DNA of 64,000 bases from JACKAQ01 sp965227145 (GTDB taxonomy: Bacteria > Calditrichota > Calditrichia > RBG-13-44-9 > J075), in contig OZ245730.1 in the NCBI GenBank assembly GCA_965227145.1, positions 4,712,001 through 4,776,000 of the forward strand. Direction: 5' to 3'. Positions 16,307 through 27,500 of the stretch are shown here, in pieces (positions within the stretch are counted from its first letter, which is position 1; each line of letters starts with the position of its first letter). The notes beneath the pieces were generated by a model. That model had not been told where the DNA came from. It worked only from the letters and a program-made list of their open reading frames with translations, and did no database searches. The translations under genes were made by a program, and so were the position numbers.

Positions 16307-19300
16307 TTATTGCCGTGATTCGGGAACGATGGTCATCGTCAGTTTTTCGCTGCCGCGCATGACGATAATTTCGGTAGCCTGACCCACTTTGATGGCATCC
16401 AGCGCGTAGGTGTAATCGTAAATATTGGTGATGTTCTGACCCGCCAGACCAACGATGATATCGCCGCCGCGAACACCGGCTTTGTCCGCCGGACCGCCCG
16501 CTTTTACGTCGGAAAGTTTAACGCCTTCGATATCCGCGACATAATCCGGCACCGTGCCGAGATACGCCCGCAGCGATGCGCGATCACCACGTTCTTCCAC
16601 TTTGCGCTCCACTTTTACATACGCCGGACGCATTTCTTCTTTGGCCATATCGTATGCAATATTTTTGGCGAAAGCGGCGATCCGGTTTAATCCGTCGTAA
16701 TTCAGCGTTTCGGTGTCATCCACCGGACGGTGATATTCGGCGTGCGCGCCGGTGAAAAATCCGAGCACCGGAACACCTTTGGGATAAATTGCGGTAACAT
16801 CGGTTGGCTGATAGGGATCATCGCTGAGTGAGAGGTTGAAACCGGCCATCACGTTGCGGCGTTCCAACAGCTTTTTCCACACATCCGAAGAGCCGATGCC
16901 CTGCAGATACAGCGTGTTTTCGCGCAGGCGACCGACCATATCAAAATTGAGGTAACCGACAATATTTTCCATTGGCACGGTCGGGTTTTCGGCAAAATAG
17001 GACGATCCGACGATGCCCAATTCCTCCCCGCTCCACAGCGCAAAAATAATTCCGCGTTTGAAATTATCAGGATTTTCCGCCCGCTGTTTGGTAAGCGCAG
17101 CAGCAATTTCCAAAACCAGCGCTGTGCCGGATGCGTTGTCGTCTGCGCCATTGTGGATTTGTCCGCGTTCTTCATTTTTGGCCAGCGAGTTGTTATCGCC
17201 AAAACCGAGGTGATCGTAATGTGCGCCAACCAAAACGTATTCCGCAACTTTGGCATCGCCTGCCGGCGGCAACATCGCGAACACATTGTTATCGTTGGAA
17301 ATCTGGCGCTCCACACCAGTTTTCAGCGAAACCGCAGCGCCGCTCATCGCAAACGAGCCTTCAAAGTGGAAATTCTCGCGATCGAGTTCGGTTTGCACGG
17401 TTTTCAAATCTTTTCCGGCAGCGGCGAACAGCGCGTTGGCAACGTCCAGATTGATCGATGCAACCGGCAATCCGGAATTCCCCAAACTCTGGTCGAAGCT
17501 CAGCGGCACCAGTTCACCCGCATTTGGCGAGTTCGGTCCGGTAACCACCAGCAAACCTTTGGCGCCGTTTTCCCGGGCCAACAGCGCTTTGTAGCGCAAT
17601 CCGGCGTAGCGATTCAGTTCCTGGCGACGTTCTATGCTCACGTCTTCCGGGGTGTAGCGGAGCACCAGCACGATTTTATCTTTCACATCCAAACCGGCGT
17701 AGGAATCGTAGCCTTTGCCGGGTTCGCCGGGAATGCGCAGCCCGTAACCGGCGAAAACCACATCGCCTTCTGCGGCATCGTTGGCTGTAAATCCGAGCGG
17801 ACGAAAATCGCTGTCCAGCGCAAAATCGGTGGATTTATCACTCGCGGTTATTTTTAAATTATTTTCGGCGGGCAGCGCTTTTACGCCGGAAGTGAACGGA
17901 AATTCCTGAAAAAACGTGCCGTTTTCACCGGCGGGTTGCAATCCCAATCCTTTAAAATAGGCGGCGGAAAATTCCGCAGCTTTTTTGCTGCCGGAGGAGC
18001 CGGTCATGCGCCCTTCCAGTTGATCGGCGGCGAGGTAGCCAACCAGTCCCTTTAAATCAGCTTCGGAAATTTCAGGGGAAAAGCTGGTCGGCGAAACCGC
18101 GAAATCTACCGGTGTGTCTTTCGCCATACCCGATTCGTCCACCCGTTTCACATGATCGATCGCAAATTTTTTCATTTCGCCGCTGAAGCTGCCGGCGGTT
18201 TTTTCCATGCGTTCCGGCGCGGCTTTCAGCGCGGCTAATGCAGCGGCGTGATGCCATTTGCCCATAAATAACTGCGATTTGCCATCCGCCGTGCGGGCGG
18301 CAGTCCACACCAGATTTTGTCCGTCCGGCGTGAACACCGGCAATCCGTCGAATCCGTCGGTGAAGCTTACCCGAACCGGTTGCTTTTTCCCGGCGGCATC
18401 CACGATGTATAATTCGAAATTAGCAAATCCCAATTTGTTGGTGGTAAAAATGACGTATTCGCCGGAGGGATGGTAATATGGCGCCCAACTCATCGACTCG
18501 AAACTGGTGAGTTTCTGCAGGTCGGAGCCGTCGATTTTCATTGTGTACACGTCGGCGATCATGCCTTCGTCATCAAAACGACGCCAGATAATCCGCTGGC
18601 CATCCGGGCTAAAAAACGGCCCGCCGTCGTATCCGGGCGTGTTGGTGAGGCGCTTCTGATTGGAACCATCTGCGTCCATAATATAAATTTCGCCAAAATA
18701 CGCCGGATCAATTTCCATGCGTTTCTGGTCTTCGGCGCTCATTTTTTTGTTTTCGTATGCGCTGCGCATCGATGAAAACACGATTTTTTTGCCATCCGGC
18801 GAAAACGACGCTTCCGCATCGTAACCGCGGGCTTTGGTGAGTTGGCGAATGTTGCCGCCTTTCATATCGGTCACAAAAATGTCCATGTGCTCGTCGTAAT
18901 CCCAACTGTAACGGCGCTGTTTGCCGCTTTCGCGCATCTCGATTTCCGCTTTCTGTTTCGCAACGGCTTCGGGATCGAGATGGGTGGATGCGAACAGCAC
19001 CTCATTTTTGCCGGGACGAATGAACGCGCAGGTGGTTTTTCCGGTGCCGGGCGAAATGCGCCAGGTTTCCCCGCTTTCGAAATCGAGCATGTAAATCTGG
19101 AAAAAGGGGTTTTCCGGTTCGCGCTCGCTTTGGAACACCATGTATTTGCCATCGGGCGAAAAATAGCCTTCGCCGGAACGTTTGCCATCGATAATCAACT
19201 GGCGAACGTTGGTGATAAATTGTGTCTCGCCGGCATCGGGCGCATCCGGTGCATCTTGCGCCAGCATTGGCAATGATAACATTGTGAAAATGATTGCTGT

Positions 19301-19327
19301 CAAAAATAATTTAATGTTGCGATACAT
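16307..19327 (-). CDS. Secreted TolB-like propeller / M28 peptidase / PDZ fusion protein
   Basis: 1006-aa exported protein with signal peptide (LFLTAIIFTMLSLPMLAQ). Residues about 35-370 form a TolB/WD40-like propeller with repeated FSPDGK-type motifs. A protease-associated domain lies at about 490-690. The M28 zinc aminopeptidase domain shows GAHYDHLGFGD (about 705), GADDNASG, WSGEELGIVGS and FDMVGR. The C-terminal 100 residues are a PDZ domain (VKAGGPADKAGVRGGDIIVGLAG). The family hydrolyses peptides outside the cytoplasm. GGAGG lies 9 bases before ATG 19327. It is monocistronic, and no T9SS sorting domain is present, so it is probably periplasmic. Confidence 0.93.
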   Translation of the reverse strand: MYRNIKLFLTAIIFTMLSLPMLAQDAPDAPDAGETQFITNVRQLIIDGKRSGEGYFSPDGKYMVFQSEREPENPFFQIYMLDFESGETWRISPGTGKTTCAFIRPGKNEVLFASTHLDPEAVAKQKAEIEMRESGKQRRYSWDYDEHMDIFVTDMKGGNIRQLTKARGYDAEASFSPDGKKIVFSSMRSAYENKKMSAEDQKRMEIDPAYFGEIYIMDADGSNQKRLTNTPGYDGGPFFSPDGQRIIWRRFDDEGMIADVYTMKIDGSDLQKLTSFESMSWAPYYHPSGEYVIFTTNKLGFANFELYIVDAAGKKQPVRVSFTDGFDGLPVFTPDGQNLVWTAARTADGKSQLFMGKWHHAAALAALKAAPERMEKTAGSFSGEMKKFAIDHVKRVDESGMAKDTPVDFAVSPTSFSPEISEADLKGLVGYLAADQLEGRMTGSSGSKKAAEFSAAYFKGLGLQPAGENGTFFQEFPFTSGVKALPAENNLKITASDKSTDFALDSDFRPLGFTANDAAEGDVVFAGYGLRIPGEPGKGYDSYAGLDVKDKIVLVLRYTPEDVSIERRQELNRYAGLRYKALLARENGAKGLLVVTGPNSPNAGELVPLSFDQSLGNSGLPVASINLDVANALFAAAGKDLKTVQTELDRENFHFEGSFAMSGAAVSLKTGVERQISNDNNVFAMLPPAGDAKVAEYVLVGAHYDHLGFGDNNSLAKNEERGQIHNGADDNASGTALVLEIAAALTKQRAENPDNFKRGIIFALWSGEELGIVGSSYFAENPTVPMENIVGYLNFDMVGRLRENTLYLQGIGSSDVWKKLLERRNVMAGFNLSLSDDPYQPTDVTAIYPKGVPVLGFFTGAHAEYHRPVDDTETLNYDGLNRIAAFAKNIAYDMAKEEMRPAYVKVERKVEERGDRASLRAYLGTVPDYVADIEGVKLSDVKAGGPADKAGVRGGDIIVGLAGQNITNIYDYTYALDAIKVGQATEIIVMRGSEKLTMTIVPESRQ

Positions 19328-19836
19328 GGTCGCAGTGCCTCCATTTGGTCTCTGTCTGTTTTAAACTGATAATCACCAAAGATAAGCGATGGTGCGAATA
19401 AAGAAAAGTTAAACTGCGAAATTATGTGCAAATATCTGCATGTGTTGATCGCAAAACTGGTTCGGTTTTCGCGAATGCAAATGTTCCGTAATCCCCCAAC
19501 CCTGCAAATACTGCAATCTGCCATGCAAATTTTGCGTGACTTTGGAAATTTGATTTCGCCAACGGGCAGTTGAATCAGCTTTTTCCGCGATAAGCGACAT
19601 TTATTTGCAAATTGTTTTTGGCCCTCCGGTTAATTTTTTATAAGTAGAGGTCTATCAACACCTTACCGTTAAAAAATTACCGCAAAAACGGTAATTTTTT
19701 CTGTCACATCGGACAGTCAGGTTTTGGTTTGGCATGTGGCTTGTATTTGAGCGTTTTGAGCGATTTGGGCTGATGGAAGGAAAACACACCCAAAGTCGCT
19801 TCGTGTTAAATCTTAACTTTACCGATGGAGGTTGTG
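19328..19836. other. Long intergenic region with a terminator-like hairpin
   Basis: 509 bases between divergent genes with no convincing open frame. The only clear structure is a perfect 12-bp stem, AAAAAATTACCG (19671-19682) and CGGTAATTTTTT (19689-19700), with loop CAAAAA. It would work as an intrinsic terminator in either direction. It does not follow any gene on the plus strand, so it may end an unrecognised short transcript from 19.4-19.67 kb or insulate the downstream gene. Confidence 0.5.
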
Positions 19837-22263
19837 ATGATGAAATTTTTTCGCAGTTTTATGTTTGCGATGATCTCGCTGATGCTGATTGGCGGTGGCG
19901 CTGCGGCGCAAACCGCACGATTGCAAGTGATACACAATGCCGCAGATCCTGCTGCTGCAGTTGTGGATGTTTATTTAAATGGCGGCATTTTGCTGGATGA
20001 CTTCGCGTTTCGCGCAGCGACCGGATTTATCGATGCGCCGGCAAACACGCCGCTGAACATCGGCGTTGCGCCGGGAAACAGCGGTTCGGCTGCCGATACG
20101 CTCAAAAATTTTGTGGTTACGCTGGCGGCAAATGAAACGTATATCGCCGTTGCCAACGGCGTGCTCAATCCCGCTGGATTTGCGGCAAATCCCGATGGAC
20201 GCAGCACTGCATTCACGCTGTTTGTAAATGCGGCTGCCCGTGAGGCGTCGTCGGGTTCGGATGTGGAATTTACCGTGCTGCACGGCGCATCCGACGCACC
20301 GACAGTTGACGTTAACGCACGCAATGTTGCGACATTGGTGAACGATGCCGCATACGGCGATTTCACCGGATACATTCCCGTGCCCGCCGGTGCGTATTTG
20401 CTGGATGTGACAGACGCCACCGGAACCGTTCGCGTGGCAACATTTGACGCCGATTTATCCGGTTTGGGCGGCGGCGCTGCGGCTGTTTTTGCATCCGGAT
20501 TTCTGAATCCTGCCCAAAATCAAAATGGGGAAAGCTTCGGTATTTTTGCCGCGCTGGCCAACGGAACAGTTGTCGAATTGCCGTTGGTGACCACCGCACG
20601 GTTGCAGGTGATTCACAACGCCGCAGATCCGGCAGCCGCATCGGTTGATGTGTATTTGAACGACGGATTGTTGCTCGATAATTTCGCATTCCGCGCAGCT
20701 ACGCCGTTTATCGACGCACCGGCCGGCGAAGTGATTAACGTTGGCGTTGCCGGCGGAAACAGCGGCTCGGTTGCCGATACACTCAAAAACTTCCCGCTGA
20801 TGCTCACGCCCGGCGAACGCTACATCGCATTTGCCAACGGCGTTCTCGATCCGAACAGCTTTGCGGCAAATCCGGACGGACGCAGCACTGCATTCACATT
20901 GTTCATCGATGCGATGGCGCAGGAAGCCGCAATCAACGCATCGAATGTGGAATTTATTGTGCTGCACGGCGCATCCGACGCGCCCACCGTTGACGTAACC
21001 GCCCGCGATGTGGCAACGTTGGTGAATGACGCCGCATACGGCGATATCGCCCGTGGCGATGATTATATTCCCGTTCCCGCAGCCAGCTACATTCTGGACG
21101 TAACTGACGCTACAGGAACAGTTTACGTCGCTTCGTTCGGTGCAGATTTATCCGGTTTGGCGGGCGGCGCGGCAGCGGTTTTCGCATCCGGATTTTTGAA
21201 TCCGGCACAGAACCAGAATGGTGAAGGCTTTGGCATTTTCGCGGCGCTGCCCGATGGCAACGTTGTCGAATTCCCACTGCTGGACACCGCACGGTTGCAG
21301 GTGATTCACAACGCCGCAGACCCGGCTGCCGCAGCCGTTGATGTCTATTTAAATGATGGATTGTTGCTCAATGATTTTGCATTCCGCTCTGCCACGCCGT
21401 TTATCGATGCGCCGGCATTGACTGAATTGAACATCGGTGTTGCCGCCGGAAACAGCGGTTCGGTTGCCGACACGCTGAAAAATTTCCCGGCCGTTTTGTT
21501 GGGTGGCGCAACGTATGTGGCCATCGCCAACGGCGTGCTCGATCCGGGCAGCTTTGCCGCAAATCCGGACGGACGCAGCACCGCATTCACGCTGTTTATC
21601 AACGATCGCGGTCGTGAAGCGTCCAACGTTTCCGGCGAAACGCAGTTGTTTGTTGTGCACGGCGCAACCGACGCACCGACGGTGGATGTGTATGCCCGGG
21701 ACGTCGCGCAACTGGTTAATAATGCTGCATATAGCGACTTCACCCCGTATCTGTCTGTTCCGGCAATCAACTACACGCTGGACATTACCGATGCCGGAAA
21801 TACCACCAGAATCTTCAAATACACCGCGCCGTTGAGCGCATTTACGGACAGCGCACTCACGGTTTTGGCATCCGGATTTGTCGATCCGTCGGCAAACCAG
21901 AACGGCGAAGCATTCGCACTGATTGCCGTTACCGCATCCGGAAACGCTATTCCGCTGCCGGTGGTCACGGGCATCGAAACGGTGGAGCCGGGCGTTGCAA
22001 AATCGTATTCGCTGGAGCAAAACTACCCGAATCCGTTCAACCCGTCCACCACGATTGCGTTCGCATTGCCGGAATCACAAAAAATATCGCTGAAGATATT
22101 TGACATCACTGGCAAAGAAATTGCAACACTGATTAGCGGCGACCGCCCCGCAGGCAGTTACCAGATCACTTTCGATGCGTCGAATCTGGCATCCGGCATT
22201 TATTTCTATCAATTGAGTGCCGGTAGCTTTTCCGCCACCAAACGCATGATGCTGATTAAATAA
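19837..22263 (+). CDS. Secreted protein with three DUF4397 repeats and T9SS sorting domain
   Basis: 808-aa protein: signal peptide, then three tandem copies of a DUF4397 unit of about 227-231 residues, each starting TARLQVIHNAADPAAA (DNA starts near 19915, 20596 and 21289), then the type A T9SS C-terminal domain (NYPNPFNPSTTIAF, SGIYFYQL, KRMMLIK). The units hold two half-repeats each (RLQVIHNAADP and VLHGASDAPTVDV). It is presumably exported and attached to the cell surface or released. Function unknown. GGAGG lies 5 bases before ATG 19837 and 8 before ATG 19840, and either may be used. An intrinsic terminator follows. Confidence 0.92.
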   Translation: MMKFFRSFMFAMISLMLIGGGAAAQTARLQVIHNAADPAAAVVDVYLNGGILLDDFAFRAATGFIDAPANTPLNIGVAPGNSGSAADTLKNFVVTLAANETYIAVANGVLNPAGFAANPDGRSTAFTLFVNAAAREASSGSDVEFTVLHGASDAPTVDVNARNVATLVNDAAYGDFTGYIPVPAGAYLLDVTDATGTVRVATFDADLSGLGGGAAAVFASGFLNPAQNQNGESFGIFAALANGTVVELPLVTTARLQVIHNAADPAAASVDVYLNDGLLLDNFAFRAATPFIDAPAGEVINVGVAGGNSGSVADTLKNFPLMLTPGERYIAFANGVLDPNSFAANPDGRSTAFTLFIDAMAQEAAINASNVEFIVLHGASDAPTVDVTARDVATLVNDAAYGDIARGDDYIPVPAASYILDVTDATGTVYVASFGADLSGLAGGAAAVFASGFLNPAQNQNGEGFGIFAALPDGNVVEFPLLDTARLQVIHNAADPAAAAVDVYLNDGLLLNDFAFRSATPFIDAPALTELNIGVAAGNSGSVADTLKNFPAVLLGGATYVAIANGVLDPGSFAANPDGRSTAFTLFINDRGREASNVSGETQLFVVHGATDAPTVDVYARDVAQLVNNAAYSDFTPYLSVPAINYTLDITDAGNTTRIFKYTAPLSAFTDSALTVLASGFVDPSANQNGEAFALIAVTASGNAIPLPVVTGIETVEPGVAKSYSLEQNYPNPFNPSTTIAFALPESQKISLKIFDITGKEIATLISGDRPAGSYQITFDASNLASGIYFYQLSAGSFSATKRMMLIK

Positions 22264-22294
22264 TTGTTCCAAAAAGCGGTTGGAACCTGAACAA

Positions 22295-22332
22295 CTGGCG
22301 AGCCTGTGGAACTGCAGGTTCGCCGGTTTTTT
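22295..22332 (+). terminator. Intrinsic terminator after the DUF4397 gene
   Basis: Stem CTGGCGAGCCTG (22295-22306) with CAGGTTCGCCGG (22315-22326), about 12 bp including wobble pairs, followed by six T. It lies 32 bases after the stop codon. Confidence 0.8.
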
Positions 22333-22422
22333 GAAAAAAGCAGCGAAAAAATTTTAGATTGCGGAGTTCCGGGGAAAATCTTATTATCTCAAATCATGTG
22401 TTTTACGAACGGACGATTGATC

Positions 22423-23748
22423 ATGCGAAAGCAATTGTTGAAAACTGTAGCGATGATGTTGGCGTTGACCGGATTGGCATTCGGGCAGATTTTACCCTGG
22501 GATGCACCGGAAATTCCGGCAACCGGCGAAAATGAACAGCGTTTTTCCGCCGAAGCAGCGGTGACGGATTCCTTTTGGCTGCCAACCTCGCTCAATAACG
22601 TTGCTGTCAATGACATCGTTTTTAACGCGCAGGGGCATATTTTTGTAGCCACACACGGCGACGGTATTTTTCGCTCGACAAACGGCGGGCAAAGCTGGTC
22701 CAATTTGGGCAGCGGATTATCCAATGCCGGTATTTTGAGTTTGGCAGTGGACGACACCGGCTGGGTGTATGCCGGCACTTTCGGCGACGGTATCTTTCGT
22801 TCCGTAAATAACGGCGATACATGGGAACTCACCTCAAACGGCATAACCTCACCATTTGTTTTTACCCTCCAAAAAGGCATCAACGGCGAGCTGTTTGCCG
22901 GAACATTGCTGGACGGCGTTTTTCGTAGCAGCAACCGTGGCGAAAGCTGGGAATTGCTCGATTTGGGATTACCATCTCCCGCAACGGTTTACGATCTGCA
23001 GATTGCCGCCAGCGGCGAAATTTTTGCAGCGGTGAGCAATGTCGGCATTTTCCGCTCCGGTAACGACGGGCTGGAATGGAGCACCACCGGTCTCGGGCTG
23101 GAAGGTGTGGACATCCGCACGTTGCTGGCAAAACCCAACGGCGAATTATTTGCCGGCGCATGGGCGCAGGGCGTGTTTGTTCTGCCGCCGAACAACGGCA
23201 TTTGGAGCCAGACAACGCTGTCCAACATTCATATTATGGATTTGGTCACCGCGCCAAACGGCGATTTGTATGCGGCAACCCACGGTTCCGGCGTCGCTGT
23301 TTCCGGGGATGACGGCATCACCTGGCAACTGCCGGTGGGCGGATTGTTCAGCGCGGGCGTGTGGTCGCTGGCTGTCAGCCCGGACGGATATTTGTATGCG
23401 GGCACCAGCGGTACCGGCGTGTTCCGCAGCTTTATTCCCCTGCCGCCAACGGCTATCGATGATACGCAAATTGAACCCTTACCGCAACATTTTACGTTGC
23501 AGCAAAACTACCCGAACCCGTTTAATCCGACGACGACGATTCCATTTCAGCTATCGCAATCGGCAAATGTAACGTTGCGCATTGTCGATTTGACCGGCAG
23601 AACCGTGGCAGAATTGCTGAACGGGCGCAAGCCCGCCGGTTCGCACGAAGTTGAATTTTCCGCGGGAAATATCGGCAGCGGCATCTATTTTTATGTGCTC
23701 ACGGTGGATGGCGTTCGGGAATCCCGCCGGATGATTTTGCTGAAATAA
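22423..23748 (+). CDS. Secreted BNR/photosystem-stability-like propeller protein with T9SS domain
   Basis: 441-aa protein: signal peptide ending near LALTGLAFGQ, then about seven blade-like repeats with the pattern G-x-FRS-x-NGG-x-SW (FRSTNGGQSWSNLG, FRSVNNGDTWELT, FRSSNRGESWELL), typical of BNR/Ycf48-like beta-propellers. The C-terminal T9SS sorting domain includes NYPNPFNPTTTIPF and SGIYFYVL. Start at 22423 (MRKQLLK) gives a classic signal peptide. Upstream in-frame starts would add an unlikely leader. Binding partner or ligand unknown. Confidence 0.9.
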   Translation: MRKQLLKTVAMMLALTGLAFGQILPWDAPEIPATGENEQRFSAEAAVTDSFWLPTSLNNVAVNDIVFNAQGHIFVATHGDGIFRSTNGGQSWSNLGSGLSNAGILSLAVDDTGWVYAGTFGDGIFRSVNNGDTWELTSNGITSPFVFTLQKGINGELFAGTLLDGVFRSSNRGESWELLDLGLPSPATVYDLQIAASGEIFAAVSNVGIFRSGNDGLEWSTTGLGLEGVDIRTLLAKPNGELFAGAWAQGVFVLPPNNGIWSQTTLSNIHIMDLVTAPNGDLYAATHGSGVAVSGDDGITWQLPVGGLFSAGVWSLAVSPDGYLYAGTSGTGVFRSFIPLPPTAIDDTQIEPLPQHFTLQQNYPNPFNPTTTIPFQLSQSANVTLRIVDLTGRTVAELLNGRKPAGSHEVEFSAGNIGSGIYFYVLTVDGVRESRRMILLK

Positions 23749-23770
23749 CACGCTTTAACAGGTTGTTTTT

Positions 23771-24232
23771 ATGGAAGATATTGCAGGGTTAACAAAGCTG
23801 AATTTTCTCATCCACGTTGGCGTAACGCTCTGCATGGTCGGCATCATCTGGTTTGTGCAACTGGTGCATTACCCGTTGTTCAAAATGGTTGATCCGGCGG
23901 ATTTTGCCGCATACGAAATTGCCCATTCCAAACGCATTTCCCCAATTGTCGCAACGTTGATGATCGCCGAGTTGTTCACCGCAGTGCTGCTGCTCTATTT
24001 CCGTCCGCCGGAAATTCCCGTTCCGGCAATCTGGTTTGGACTGGCGCTGGTGATCGTCATTTGGCTCTCCACATTTTTTCTGCAAGTTCCCCAACACAAC
24101 ATTCTCAGCAGCGGTTTTGACGAACGCGCCTACCGGTTTTTGACAAATTCCAACTGGATTCGCACAGCCGCATGGAGCCTTCGCGGCGGTTTGATAATTT
24201 GGATGCTCGATGCTGTTTTGCAACGCAGTTGA
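23771..24232 (+). CDS. Four-helix integral membrane protein of unknown function
   Basis: 153-aa protein with four hydrophobic segments: LIHVGVTLCMVGIIWFVQLV, TLMIAELFTAVLLLYF, IWFGLALVIVIWLSTFFL and a C-terminal one near LRGGLIIWMLDAVL. Polar conserved-looking blocks are HYPLFKMV, VPQHNILSSGFD and TNSNWIRTAAWS. I recognise this as a widespread uncharacterised family pattern but cannot name it. It starts 22 bases after the propeller gene and may be co-transcribed. Confidence 0.72.
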   Translation: MEDIAGLTKLNFLIHVGVTLCMVGIIWFVQLVHYPLFKMVDPADFAAYEIAHSKRISPIVATLMIAELFTAVLLLYFRPPEIPVPAIWFGLALVIVIWLSTFFLQVPQHNILSSGFDERAYRFLTNSNWIRTAAWSLRGGLIIWMLDAVLQRS

Positions 24233-24556
24233 CAGTTATCTTCAAATACTTCCGTTGTAAATTCTGCTTCTCCGCACGATAGCACAAAAACCCACCACTT
24301 CATCTTTCATTTTTTTATCTTTCTAAAAAACCACTCTGCAAAATTTGCACGGCTTCGCGCAGAATTTTCACTGTTCATAATTTTGCGGAGTTTTCAAATG
24401 CATCATTTCATGTCACATCGCCGCCAAACGACGCTTATTAAGCGATTTTTTATCAAAAATATGGTATTGCTAAATTTCTTTAAAAGCTGGCATTAAATTT
24501 GAACCATCAGGCATGATAAATAACCACGGACACAATTTTGAAATCACGGAGGCTTT
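24233..24556. other. Intergenic region, no gene recognised
   Basis: 324 AT-rich bases between the membrane protein gene and the large surface protein gene. A perfect palindrome CGCTTATTAAGCG (24432-24444), followed by a T-run, could be an operator or a weak transcription stop. A 32-codon open frame from 24399 has no ribosome site and is not supported. A GGAGG site near 24549 belongs to the next gene. Confidence 0.45.
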
Positions 24557-27500
24557 ATGAAATCATTTCTAACGAAAATTATACTGTTGCTGGGCATTGT
24601 TTCGCTGCCGCTGTTTAGCGCCTCAATTTCCGGAACGGTAACCGATGCCACCAACGGTACGCCGCTAAACGGCGCATTGGTGATGGCACTCGGTTACAAC
24701 GCGAACGGCGACTCGCTGTTTTACGAAACAACAACCGGTTTCGACGGTGGCTTTCTTATTGAAAATATGGCAGATGGCGAATATTTTATCTCGGCAAGCC
24801 TGACAGGATACATTCGCCAGCAAGCCAGTGGAATTCCGCTAAGCGGCAACGACCAGCTACAAATTAATTTTACGCTTTCGCCGGTGGGAACGCTGAACAA
24901 CCGCTTTTCCGGTAAAGTGCAAAACGCGGTAACCGGGGAATTTATTGCGGATGCGCTGATTTATCTGCAGCAAAATAACGCCATCAGCTATCAACAAATG
25001 ACGGATGCCGGCGGAAATTTTGCATTTGATGATGTCGAGATCGGGCAATATCAGGTTGTGGTGGAAGCAGACAGCTTCCAAACCTCTCCGTTCATCAGCC
25101 TTTATTTTGATGTGAATACCCAAATCAACAATTTTTTCATTCAATTAATTCCGGTGGGAACGCCGGCCGGCTTAGGCTCGCTAACCGGTGTGATCACCGA
25201 CTCGGAAACCGGCTTGCCGATATTTCCCGCATTTGTGGAACTGCACGGCAATACGCCAATCGGTGATTCGCTGTTTTTTCTCGAAATAAATCAGCCGAGT
25301 GGGACCTACTATTTTACCGGCATTCCGGCAGGCACCTATTATGGCAGCGTTTTCGCACCCGGATACGAAAACCAAAATTTTGGTCCGGTTGTGCTGCAGG
25401 ATAACCTTGTCGATACGCTCAATTTTGCGCTGGCGGTAGAACCCACGCCGTTGGTTGGCACGATCTCCGGCAACGTGAAATACGATTCCAGCGGTGCGCC
25501 GGTTGCCAACGCATTTATCGAATTGCTGGATTTGAGCGGCAATATTATTGACCGCGCGTTCACCGATTTTCTGGGGAATTATTCGATCACCACCCTCACC
25601 GGCGATTATTATGTTGCGGTGCGAGTCGGGCTGGACACGCTGGGCACCACTTCGTCCTACCGTGAATTTTTTGACGACGCACAAACGCTAAACGCTGCAA
25701 CGGTGGTTGCCGTTACGGAAAATGCCATCACAGACGGCATCGATTTTGGTGTGCCGGAAAGTGCAACGAGTGGCGGTTCCGCCACACTTTCGGGCACTGT
25801 CCGGGAAAACAATCCGGCCGGCAGCGCGATTTATCCCGCGTTCATCGAGATGGTTCAGATCGATACACCAAACGGGATTCCGATCGAACCCATCACCAAC
25901 AATCCCGATGGCAGCTACAGTTTCACCAATATCGAACCCGGCGTTTACATGATTTTCGCACATGCGAACGGGTATCAGCCGTATCACTCGTGGGAATTGA
26001 TTGTCACATCCGGCGAAAATCAATTTGACATTTTGCTGGAATCGCTGTTCAACGGTCCCACCGGCTGGATCACCGGACAGGTGACTTTCGACGGCACCGG
26101 CACTCCGGTGAACGGTGCGGTTATCGAGCTGATCGGCGGGAATGTGAATTTCAGCGCCACCACAAATCCGCAGGGATTTTACGCGGTGCAGGCACCGGAA
26201 GGCGATTATGTTGTGGCAACCACATATTACGCAACGGATTCGCTGAATATCTTCCCGATGTTCTATCGCGAATATTTTGACGACGTGCAAACCCTCGCCG
26301 CGGCAACACCGGTTTCTGTCGTCGCGGACGATACAACGGGCAACATCAATTTTGGCGTCCCGGATTCGATTCCGCCGGTCACCGCCACTTTCGCGGGAAC
26401 CGTAACGGACGATTCCGGCAACCCGATTGAGGGCGCATTTGTGACCATCGAAGGCAGCTTTTTTGGCTTCCCGGTTAACGGCGATTCACTGATTTTTCGC
26501 GGCGTTACCGACAATTCCGGCAATTACAGCATCACCGCAAACACCGGATTATTGCCGTTTAACGTTTTTACGGCATCGGCAAGCGCGGATGGTTATCGCA
26601 TTGAATTTTGGGAAGAGCAGCCGGCAAAATATCTGGCAGACCCGATTTTTGTCACCGGCGATACGCTCGTCCAAAACGTCAATTTTACACTCAGCGAAAA
26701 CACCGTTGGGGAAAACAGCATCAGCGGATTTGTGCTGGGTGAAAACGGATTCGCATTAAATAACGCAACGGTAATCGCCACCAGCATCGATCACGGTTTG
26801 ATGTTCATGGTGCAGAGTGATTCCAGTGGATTTTACACGATTTCCGGTTTGGAAGCGGGTGAATACGCCGTTTTGTTCGCCGCTGATGGCTACGTTCCGG
26901 AATTTTATGACGATGTGCTGGTTTGGGAAGATGCCACACCGGTGCCGGCGTTCGGGAATGTGTTCAGCGTCGAGGCGTTTTTGACACCGGCGAATATCGC
27001 GCCAGCCACCAACGCGATGATGACCGGCGCAATCACCGATGATTTCGGCGAGCCGGTTTCCGGCGTGCTGGTTACAATCATGGACGGCAGCGGCGAAATT
27101 GCCGGTTACGATCTCAGCGATGCCCAGGGCAATTACCAGATGATGGGCTTGCACAGCGGACAAATGACCGTTCGCGCCAGCAAAGTCGGCTACCAAAGCC
27201 GCACGGAACTGATGACCTACAACAGCGGCAACGGCTCCATTATGGTCATGAATTTGAACCTTTCCGCAACGCCGCTGAGCGTTGATCCGGACGACAGCGA
27301 AGCGCTGCCGAAAGCCATTGCGCTGGAACAAAATTACCCGAATCCGTTCAACCCGAACACGACCATCATATTTGCACTGCCGACAGCGCAATTTGCCAAA
27401 CTCGCGATTTACAACGTGATCGGTCAAAAGGTGAAAGAACTGGTCAATCGCGAATTACCGGCGGGAACCTATCAATTTAATTGGGACGGTACCGACCTGC

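Noticed and set aside
24399..24497. 32-codon ORF in the gap before the large surface protein
   Set aside because: No Shine-Dalgarno, no coding-like composition and no supporting context.
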